Assembly (NCBI GenBank): GCA_016177705.1
Contig: JACOUT010000013.1
Location: forward strand, 248,001 to 312,000
Direction of reading: 5' to 3'
From: Deltaproteobacteria bacterium
Lineage (GTDB): Bacteria > Myxococcota > UBA727 > VGSZ01
Length of the DNA stretch: 64,000 bases
In this document: positions 39,477 through 46,136 of the stretch, one piece after another
Layout of the letters: the number at the start of each line of letters is the position of its first letter
How positions within the stretch are numbered: position 1 is the stretch's first letter
The notes under the pieces: model-generated
Databases searched by the model: none
The model's input: only the letters and a program-made list of their open reading frames with translations
What the model was told of the DNA's origin: nothing
Translations under genes and position numbers: made by a program

Positions 39477-40089
39477 CGCGGGTTCCCTGTGCGGTGGTGC
39501 AGTCGAGAAAGGTGGCCTCGGCGCCGAGCGCGAAGGCGCGCTTCGCGTCGCTCGAGGAGCCGAGCGCGTCGAGGAGAACGCCGCTCGGCATTCCAAGTGC
39601 AAGGTAGGCGGGCTGGCGAGACAGAGCCCCCAGCATGGCGACGCCGACCGCGCGCGCCATGCCGAGCGGCTCGAGCGCGCCCGAGAGGTTGGCGGTCAGC
39701 ACGCGGCCGGCGCGGGCGGCGATTCGCCCAAGCAGCTCGGCCTGCTCGGGGTAGCCGTGTCCCTGCCGGGTGCGCTCGTAGGGCACGACGGCATGCGCGT
39801 TGACCAGCACCGTGGTGTTGGCGCCGAAGCAGTCGGCCGCGCGCGCGGCCTCGAGCGGCTCGAGCGCGACCACGAGGTCAGGCGCGCCGTCGAGCAGCGC
39901 CGCCTCGGCTGCGCCCACGATGACGAAGCTCGAGACGCTGCCGCCGCGCTGCGACATGCCGTGGAGCTGGCCGATGTTGACGCGCTTGCCGGCGGCGAAC
40001 AGCGCGCGCCCGAACAGCTCGGCGGCCCGCAACACGCCTTGGCCACCGACGCCGCAGAACAGCACTTGCAGCTCGGCGACCCCGCTCAT
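39454..40089 (-). CDS. 2-oxoacid:ferredoxin oxidoreductase gamma/IorB-type subunit
   Basis: A 211-residue subunit with the family start FCGVGGQGVLRAAELFGRAL, GKRVNIGQLHGMSQRGGSVSS, and LVVALEPLEAARA, as in the beta (IorB) subunit of indolepyruvate:ferredoxin oxidoreductase. It pairs with the fused alpha subunit directly upstream, whose stop it overlaps by 4 bp. From the ATG at 40089; an upstream reading frame to 40242 is a shadow. Indolepyruvate:ferredoxin oxidoreductase makes indoleacetyl-CoA from indolepyruvate, fitting the operon's proposed pathway. Confidence 0.93.
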   Translation of the reverse strand: MSGVAELQVLFCGVGGQGVLRAAELFGRALFAAGKRVNIGQLHGMSQRGGSVSSFVIVGAAEAALLDGAPDLVVALEPLEAARAADCFGANTTVLVNAHAVVPYERTRQGHGYPEQAELLGRIAARAGRVLTANLSGALEPLGMARAVGVAMLGALSRQPAYLALGMPSGVLLDALGSSSDAKRAFALGAEATFLDCTTAQGTRDGLQARH

Positions 40090-43000
40090 TGGATAGCCCC
40101 GTTGGTGCACGTCGACACGCACAGCCGACAGTCGATGCACAGCGCCCGGTCGATGTGAATGCCGCCCTCGACGTAGAAGGCCGGGCAGCCGACCACCTCG
40201 ATGCACACCGAGCAGTTGCCGCATTTGCCGCACACCAGGCAACGCTCGGCCTCGCGGCGCGCCGCGACCTCGTCGATGGGCGCGACGACCTCGACGAAGC
40301 TGCTGGTGCGCGCACCCGCGGCCATCTCGGCAGGCCGCACGCGTGGCTTGCGGTCGACGCGCTTGGCGGCGAACGGCGTCGCGGGCGCGGGCAGCCGCGG
40401 CGGGGGCGGCCGGCGATTGGCCTCCACCTCGCCGCGAAGCGCGCGATCGATGCCCCAGGCCGCGCGCCGACCGGAGGCGACGGCGGTGGTGACCGTGCGC
40501 GCGGCCTCGACCAGGTCACCGGCGGCGAACACGCGCGGGTGCGAGGTGGCGCCACCGTCGTCGACCGCGAGCGTCCCACCGGCGCCGCGCGCCAGTTCGA
40601 CGCCGTCGAGCACGGTCAGGTCCGGCGCCTGCCCGATGGCGACAATGATCTGATCGATGTCGAGCGCGGTCTCGCCGCCCGGCACGGTTCGGTACGCGCC
40701 GGCATCGGTGCGCGTGGGGTCGGCGCGCTCGACCGTCGCCGTCACGACGCGCGGCCCCTCGCAGCGCAGCACGCGCCGTCCGGCCGCGAGCACCACGCCC
40801 TCTTCCTCGGCCTCGTGGATCTCGCTCGCGATCGCCGGCATCGCCGCGCGCGACTCGAGGCAGGCGATGGTCACCTGCGTGGCGCCTCGCCGCACCGCGG
40901 TGCGCGCGGCGTCGATGGCGGAGTTGCCGCCGCCGACGACGAGCACACGCCGCCCCGCGCCGGTGCCGTCCACCGCGGCGGCGCTCGCGAGGTAGGCGAG
41001 CGCGTCGACCACCTTGACGACGTAGGCGCCGGGGATCTCCAGGGCGATCGGGCGCGCGGCGCCGAGCGCCAGCACCACACCCTGGTGCTCGGCGAGCAAC
41101 GCGGTGAGCGACAGGTCGCGCCCGAGCGCGCGCCCGAGGTGCAGCTCGACGCCGCTGTCGGTGACGCGCGCGACGTCGCGTGCCAGCGCCGCCTTGGGCA
41201 GCCGGTACTCGGGGATGCCGAAGCGCAACAAGCCGCCCGCCTCGGCGCGCGCGTCGAACAGCGACACGCGGTAGCCGCGCGCGCGCAGGTCGCTCGCCGC
41301 CGCCAGGCCCGCGGGTCCAGCGCCGACGACGGCGACACGCCGGCCGTGATCGGCGTCGGTCGCCCTCGCGGGGACGTCGGCCGGGTGGCGGTTCGCCCAG
41401 TCGACCACGAAGCGCTTGAGGTCGTTGATGGCCACCGGCTCGTCGGTGGCGGCGCGCACGCATGCCGTCTCGCACGGACGATCGCACACGCGGCACACCG
41501 ACTCCGGCAAGGGCAGCCCGTCGAGGATCAGCTCGAGCGCATCGGCGTACTGACCGGCGGCGATGTGCGTCACGTAGCCTTGGACGCACAGGAACAAGGG
41601 GCACTTGCCCGCGCACGGCGCCACGTCGGGGCGCACGAGCGGTGGGTCGTTGTTCGCCTCGAGCGCGCGCGCCCGCGCCATCGAGCGCTCGAAGGGCTGC
41701 ATCACGGGCTGATGGCAGCGGTGGCCGAGCGCTTGTCGGCCGCAGGTGCGGCACGTCTGGTTGTCGACCTGGGTGCGCGCCGCATGCGGCTCGGGCGGCG
41801 CCTCGACGACCGGCGGGTTCTCGATGCCCTCGCGCTGCAGGAACACGGGGCACGGTCGCTCGAGGATGAGCACGCACGGGCCCTTGCCGTCGCGCGCGCG
41901 CTCGAAGGCCGCGTGGGTTGGCGCCGACTGCCAGGGGTCGACGCGCTCGACGTGGTTGACGCCGAGGGCGCGCACGATGGTGGCGATGTCGACGCGCCGG
42001 CGCACGCGCGCGTCGCCGTGGCCACCGCTCTTGCCGGCGCCGATCTGCACGAGCGGGCTCTCCTGAAAGCCCGTCATCGCCGTGACGTCGTTGTCGAGCA
42101 CCACGGTGACGACGTCCGCGTCCTCCTTCACCACGTCGAGCAGCGCCGGCATCCCCGAGTGGAAGAAGGTCGAGTCGCCGAGGAAGGCGACGGTGCGCTG
42201 CTTGGTCATGCGCGCCACGCCGGCGGCCATGGCGATGCCCGAGCCCATCGACAAGAGCGCGTCGCCCGCGTTGAAGGGCGGCGAGGCGCCGAGCGTGTAG
42301 CAGCCGATGTCGTTGAACATCAGCGCGTCGTCGCCGAACACCGCCTTGACGGCAACGAACGCGTTTCGGTGCGGGCAGCCCGAGCACAGGATGGGCGGGC
42401 GCGAGGGCAACGGGGGCGCTGCGCTCGCGGCGGGCGCGTCCGTGACCGTGCGCGGCAGGTCGAAGGCGCCCTCGACGGCGCGCAGCACCGCTTCGCGCGA
42501 CAGCTCGCCGTGGCGCTGCACGTGGCCGGTGCGCTGCCCGCGGATGCGTACCGGCAGCGCGTGCACCGACGCCAGGCTGCGCAGCGCGTCCTCGAGGAAG
42601 GGCGACAGCTCCTCGACGACGAGCAGCTCGTCGAGCCCGCGCAACTCCTCCACCAGCCACGGCGCGGGCAGCGGGTACACCGCCGCGACGCGCAGCAGCG
42701 CGACGCCGGCAGGGCCATCCCGCAGCACGTCGGCGACGAGCGCGGCGGCGGCGCCCGACGAGAGCACCGCGCGCCTGCCCTGCCCGACGCGCGTGAAGGT
42801 GCTGCCGTCCTCGAGGATCTTGCGGCGCGCCTGCTCGAGGCGCAGCTCGATGTCGCCGCGCAGGCGCCGGGCGTTGACCGGCACCGGCAACAAGCGCGCC
42901 GGGTCGCGCACGAAGCCGCGCACCTCGGGGGGACGCCTCGTGCCCAGCCGCACCGGCGCGCGCGCATGGCAGACGCGCGTGGTCGGGCGCAGCAGCACCG

Positions 43001-43511
43001 GCAGCTTGCACGCTTCCGAAAGCTCGAAAGCGAAGCGCGTCAGGCGCAGCGCCTCGTCGGGCGTCGAGGGATCGAGCGCCGGCAGGTGCAGCATGTCGGC
43101 CAGGTGGCGCTGGTCCTGTTCGTTCGGGCTGGTGTGGCAGCCGGGGTCGCCGGCGCTGACGATGACCATGCCCGCGCCCACGCCCATGTACGGGATGGTG
43201 CTGAGCGGATCGCCGGCAGAGGAGAGGCCGAGGTGCTTCATCGCGACGATGGAGCGCGCGCCCGCCAGCGAGGCCGCGTAGGCCAGCTCCACCGCGATCT
43301 TCTCGTTGACCGCGTACTGAAAACCGAGCCCCACGGCGTCGGCGAGCGCGGCGAAGCCGTCCGTCACCTCGGAGGAGGGCGTGCCCGGGTAGCCGGTGGC
43401 GAAGGCGACGCCCGCCTCGAGCGCACCGCGCACGATGGCCTCGTTGCCGAGCAGGAGCGCCTCGCCGCCGTCGGCGAGCAGGGCGCTCTCGGCGCGAAGA
43501 GGGCGCGACAC
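40086..43511 (-). CDS. Fused indolepyruvate oxidoreductase alpha subunit/NAD(P)-FAD oxidoreductase/ferredoxin
   Basis: A 1141-residue multidomain protein. Residues 1-560 are an IorA-type thiamine diphosphate subunit: GNEAIVRGALEAGVAFATGYPGTPSSEV (20-47), the block ILCSGCPHRNAF (374-385) and TPP site LGDSTFFHSG...VVLDNDVTAMTG. A Cys-rich linker (CRTCG, 587-591) leads to a dihydropyrimidine dehydrogenase-like [4Fe-4S] domain (APCAGKCPLFLCVQGY, CRVCDRPCETAC), then a GltD-like FAD/NAD(P) module (VAVVGAGPAGLAAASDLRA, 726-744; VLVVGGGNSAIDAART) and a C-terminal double-cluster ferredoxin. It starts at GTG 43511. This architecture would pass electrons from 2-oxoacid oxidation straight to a pyridine nucleotide, with no free ferredoxin. 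Confidence 0.93.
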   Translation of the reverse strand: MSRPLRAESALLADGGEALLLGNEAIVRGALEAGVAFATGYPGTPSSEVTDGFAALADAVGLGFQYAVNEKIAVELAYAASLAGARSIVAMKHLGLSSAGDPLSTIPYMGVGAGMVIVSAGDPGCHTSPNEQDQRHLADMLHLPALDPSTPDEALRLTRFAFELSEACKLPVLLRPTTRVCHARAPVRLGTRRPPEVRGFVRDPARLLPVPVNARRLRGDIELRLEQARRKILEDGSTFTRVGQGRRAVLSSGAAAALVADVLRDGPAGVALLRVAAVYPLPAPWLVEELRGLDELLVVEELSPFLEDALRSLASVHALPVRIRGQRTGHVQRHGELSREAVLRAVEGAFDLPRTVTDAPAASAAPPLPSRPPILCSGCPHRNAFVAVKAVFGDDALMFNDIGCYTLGASPPFNAGDALLSMGSGIAMAAGVARMTKQRTVAFLGDSTFFHSGMPALLDVVKEDADVVTVVLDNDVTAMTGFQESPLVQIGAGKSGGHGDARVRRRVDIATIVRALGVNHVERVDPWQSAPTHAAFERARDGKGPCVLILERPCPVFLQREGIENPPVVEAPPEPHAARTQVDNQTCRTCGRQALGHRCHQPVMQPFERSMARARALEANNDPPLVRPDVAPCAGKCPLFLCVQGYVTHIAAGQYADALELILDGLPLPESVCRVCDRPCETACVRAATDEPVAINDLKRFVVDWANRHPADVPARATDADHGRRVAVVGAGPAGLAAASDLRARGYRVSLFDARAEAGGLLRFGIPEYRLPKAALARDVARVTDSGVELHLGRALGRDLSLTALLAEHQGVVLALGAARPIALEIPGAYVVKVVDALAYLASAAAVDGTGAGRRVLVVGGGNSAIDAARTAVRRGATQVTIACLESRAAMPAIASEIHEAEEEGVVLAAGRRVLRCEGPRVVTATVERADPTRTDAGAYRTVPGGETALDIDQIIVAIGQAPDLTVLDGVELARGAGGTLAVDDGGATSHPRVFAAGDLVEAARTVTTAVASGRRAAWGIDRALRGEVEANRRPPPPRLPAPATPFAAKRVDRKPRVRPAEMAAGARTSSFVEVVAPIDEVAARREAERCLVCGKCGNCSVCIEVVGCPAFYVEGGIHIDRALCIDCRLCVSTCTNGAIQ

Positions 43512-43517
43512 GGCGCG

Positions 43518-44012
43518 CTAGCCCTCGACCGTGAAGCGGCGCAAGCAGCAGTCGTCGCCGTCGGGCAGCGCCTTGAGCGTCTCCACCTTGAGCGAGCTGT
43601 TGAGCGCACGGTTGACCGTCGCCACCGTGCCTTCGAACCAGGCGTCACAGCCGGGGCGGTCCTCCGCGAGCAAGCCCTTCTTCTCGTGCCAGGAGTGCCA
43701 GGGGCAGCCGCGGTGACGCACGTAGGCCTCGCGGCCCTCCTTGCCGATCTCGACCACCGCGTCCTCGCCCATGCACACCGAGGAGAAGGCGATGCTCTCC
43801 GCGACCTGCTGCGGGAGGGGGCGCGACGTGTCGATGTGCTTGGCGTAGGCCGCACCGGTGCCCTCACCGGTGACGCGCCACATCTCCATGACGACCTCGG
43901 TCGCGTCGAGGTTCGGCGCCAACCGTTGCACCGCCTCGCGCCAGGCGAAGTGCTGGGCGCGCGTGATCTCGCAGAGGATGCGAAAGCGCTTCTCGACGGG
44001 GGGATCGCCCAT
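43518..44012 (-). CDS. L-2-amino-thiazoline-4-carboxylate hydrolase-like protein
   Basis: A 164-residue protein of the ATC hydrolase-like family (cyclic C-N/C-S bond hydrolases). Recognisable parts are ILCEITRAQHFAWREAVQRL, ATEVVMEMWRVTGEGTG, GCPWHSWHEKKGLLAEDRPGCDAWFEGTVATVNRALN (position about 106-142) and the basic-Cys tail DDCCLRRFTVEG. From ATG 44012; an in-frame ATG at 44045 is also possible. It is first in the operon and leads straight into the fused oxidoreductase gene (6 bp gap). Family assignment is moderately secure; the natural substrate is unknown, but hydrolysis of a cyclic C-N bond in the proposed pathway would be natural. Confidence 0.7.
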   Translation of the reverse strand: MGDPPVEKRFRILCEITRAQHFAWREAVQRLAPNLDATEVVMEMWRVTGEGTGAAYAKHIDTSRPLPQQVAESIAFSSVCMGEDAVVEIGKEGREAYVRHRGCPWHSWHEKKGLLAEDRPGCDAWFEGTVATVNRALNSSLKVETLKALPDGDDCCLRRFTVEG

Positions 44013-44072
44013 GGTTGGCCTCGCTGCCCGAAAGCCTAGCGGCACGGTCGTCCGAAGCTAGCCATTATTTTC

Positions 44073-44084
44073 ACGAACGTTCGT
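44073..44084. promoter_or_regulatory. Perfect 12-bp palindrome, probable operator
   Basis: ACGAACGTTCGT is a perfect palindrome in the intergenic region between the ATC hydrolase-like gene (start 44012) and the two-component gene ending at 44137. It is surrounded by AT-rich TTTC/GAAA flanks unlike the rest of the window. It has the look of a TetR-family or MarR-type operator on the minus-strand leader of the twelve-gene operon. Confidence 0.45.
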
Positions 44085-44136
44085 TGAAAGAAACGCCCGT
44101 TCAATTCGCCCGAGTGCTCGCGGTCGAGGGGCGACC

Positions 44137-45312
44137 TCACGTCGTCTGCCGCTGAGGCATCGAGGTGCCGGCCGCAGGGCGTTCACCTTCGCCGTTCGCG
44201 TCCCTCGGCTTGGCGACACCGCCGGCATGGCGGGGCAGCCTCATGGTGAACGTCGTGCCGGTCTCGGTGTGCGACGTGAACTCGAGCGTCCCGCCGTGCG
44301 CGCGCACCAGTTGGTCGGTGATGAACAGGCCGAGCCCGAGGCCGCCGCCGCGCCGGCCGTGGTCGTGCCCGCGGAACGCTGCGAACAGCACGGGGCGCAG
44401 CTCCTCAGGGATGGCCGGGCCCAGATTGTGGACCGTGAGGACCACCCGCTCCGGTGCGGTGCCGTCGATGCTGACGACGACCGGCGACCCGCAGTCCCCA
44501 TGCCGGGCGGCGTTGCCGACCAGGTTGGAGGCGACCTGCTGCAGCCGGTCCGGATCCCACGTGCCCGTCGCGTCCCCGGTCACCTCGAACCGAAAGCGCA
44601 CCGGGTCCGGCCCGTGTTCGGCCAGCACGTCGTCGACCAGCCGGCGCAGGTCGCTCGGACGCGGTGCCAGCTTGATGCCGTCGCCCAGGCGCAGCCGCGT
44701 GAGATCGAGCAACTGCTCGACCATGCGCGCCATGCGCTTGCCGTTCGCCACTACGCGCCGCAGCGGGTCGCTCAGCGCCTCGTCGTCGGTGCGCCCCAAC
44801 ACCACCTGCGCGCTCATCAGAATGCCGGCGAGCGGGTTGCGCAGGTCGTGCCCCAGGATGCCGACGAACATCTCGCGCATCCGTTCCTCTTCGATCAGCC
44901 GGCGCCGCTGGCGGTCGAGCGTCGCGAACACCTCGACCTTGCCGCGCAGCACGTGGGGCTCGACCGGCTTGAAGAGGAAGTCGACCGCACCCGCGTCGTA
45001 CCCCTGGAACACGCGCGACTGGTCGCGGGCGCCCGCCGTGACGAAGATGATGGGCACGTAGCGCGTCTTCTCGACGCCGCGCATCAGCTCCGCCAGCGCG
45101 AAGCCGTCCATCTCCGGCATCTGCACGTCGATGAGCGCGAGCGCGACGTCGCGCTCGAGCAGCACCTCGAGCGCCGCCGCGCCGGAGGAGACGGTGACGA
45201 TGTCGAGGTCATCGCGAAGCAGGATCGCCTCGAGCGCGATCAGGTTGCCGGCGATGTCGTCGACGATGAGGATGGTTGACCGTCCGCCGGCTCCCGCTCC
45301 CCCGCTCGCCAT
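44137..45312 (-). CDS. Receiver-histidine kinase (REC-HisKA-HATPase)
   Basis: A 391-residue cytoplasmic protein with a receiver at the N-terminus (LIVDDIAGNLIALEAIL, phospho-acceptor in ALIDVQMPEMDGF, Lys in DFLFKPVEP), then a kinase core: His in GILGHDLRNPLAGILMSAQVV, N-box ASNLVGNAARHG, G1 HNLGPAIPEELRP, G2 GGGLGLGLFITDQ. No membrane segment. It follows a CheR methyltransferase and a large hybrid kinase, overlapping CheR by 1 bp (TGATG). The C-terminal tail is Arg/Pro-rich without a domain. From the ATG at 45312, since upstream sequence is shadow. Confidence 0.92.
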   Translation of the reverse strand: MASGGAGAGGRSTILIVDDIAGNLIALEAILLRDDLDIVTVSSGAAALEVLLERDVALALIDVQMPEMDGFALAELMRGVEKTRYVPIIFVTAGARDQSRVFQGYDAGAVDFLFKPVEPHVLRGKVEVFATLDRQRRRLIEEERMREMFVGILGHDLRNPLAGILMSAQVVLGRTDDEALSDPLRRVVANGKRMARMVEQLLDLTRLRLGDGIKLAPRPSDLRRLVDDVLAEHGPDPVRFRFEVTGDATGTWDPDRLQQVASNLVGNAARHGDCGSPVVVSIDGTAPERVVLTVHNLGPAIPEELRPVLFAAFRGHDHGRRGGGLGLGLFITDQLVRAHGGTLEFTSHTETGTTFTMRLPRHAGGVAKPRDANGEGERPAAGTSMPQRQTT

Positions 45313-46136
45313 CAGGCCCTCCGATAGATGCGCTCGGCGGCGGCAAACGGCGCGAAACGGTCGGCGTGCTCCGACTGGCCAAGCGTCTCCTGGGTACCGA
45401 GCCCAAGAAAGCCGCGGGGGCAGAGGGCGTCGAGGAAGAGGCTGAGGGTGCGATCGCGCAGCGTGGGCGCGAAGTAGATGAGCACGTTGCGGCACGACAC
45501 CAACTGCACCTCGGCGAACGCGCTGTCGGTGGCCAGGCTGTGCTCGGAAAAGAGCATGTGCTCGCGCAAGGCGGGGTCGAAGGTCACGGTCGGCCCGTCG
45601 ATCCGGTAGTAGTCCGACAGCGCGGCGCGGCCGCCCGCCTTGCGGTAGTTCTCGGTGAAGCCGGCCAGTCGATCGGCAGCGAAGCTGCCGGCGGCGGCCT
45701 TGCGCAGGCTCTCCTCGTCGATGTCGGTGGCGTAGATGAGCGAGCGCTCGAGCAGGCCGGCCTCGTGCAGGATGATGGCGAGCGTTTGCGCCTCCTCGCC
45801 GGTGCCGCAGCCGGCGATCCAGACGCGGATCGACGGATAGGTGGCGAGGTGCGGCACCACCCGCTCGCGTAGCGCCAGAAAGTGCTCGGGATCGCGAAAC
45901 AGGTCGCTCACCTGGGTGGTGAGGGAGTGCAGCAGCGTCCGGCGCGCCTTGGCGTCGCGCGCGATCAACTCGCGCAGCGCCGCTACGCTCGACACCTCGA
46001 GGGCGTGGCGGGCGCGATGGATGCTGCGCAGCAGCGAGGGCCGCGAGTAGCCGCGGAAGTCGCAGTGGTGCCGCTGGTACAGCTCCTCCAGCAGGAGGTC
46101 GATCTCGGTCGGGTCGTCGGTGATCGTCGACATCAT
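45312..46136 (-). CDS. CheR-type protein-glutamate methyltransferase
   Basis: A 274-residue S-adenosylmethionine-dependent methyltransferase. The N-terminal helical domain (LLLEELYQRHHCDFRGYSRPSLLRSIHRA, about 13-41) is followed by the SAM site VWIAGCGTGEEAQTLAIIL, DIDEESLRKAA and CRNVLIYFAPTLRDR. It methylates chemoreceptor Glu residues in chemotaxis systems. No chemoreceptor, CheB, CheA or CheW gene is visible here. It sits between two multi-domain kinases with overlapping ends (4 bp and 1 bp). It may modify a non-chemotaxis target. Confidence 0.9.
   Translation of the reverse strand: MMSTITDDPTEIDLLLEELYQRHHCDFRGYSRPSLLRSIHRARHALEVSSVAALRELIARDAKARRTLLHSLTTQVSDLFRDPEHFLALRERVVPHLATYPSIRVWIAGCGTGEEAQTLAIILHEAGLLERSLIYATDIDEESLRKAAAGSFAADRLAGFTENYRKAGGRAALSDYYRIDGPTVTFDPALREHMLFSEHSLATDSAFAEVQLVSCRNVLIYFAPTLRDRTLSLFLDALCPRGFLGLGTQETLGQSEHADRFAPFAAAERIYRRA

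Noticed and set aside
27524..44012. Reading the mutase operon as a propionate/methylmalonyl pathway
   Set aside because: No propionyl-CoA carboxylase, epimerase or MeaB-type gene is present, and the mutase pocket differs from methylmalonyl-CoA mutase; hydantoinase and Mo-hydroxylase genes do not belong to that pathway.
40089..44039. A 1316-codon open frame on the plus strand
   Set aside because: It is antisense to the fused oxidoreductase and its neighbour, has no start-site support and an Arg/Ala/Val-rich composition expected of a GC-rich shadow.
44013..44136. A cobalamin riboswitch ahead of the B12 mutase operon
   Set aside because: The leader is only about 60 bp from the first gene to the palindrome and shows no B12-box sequence.
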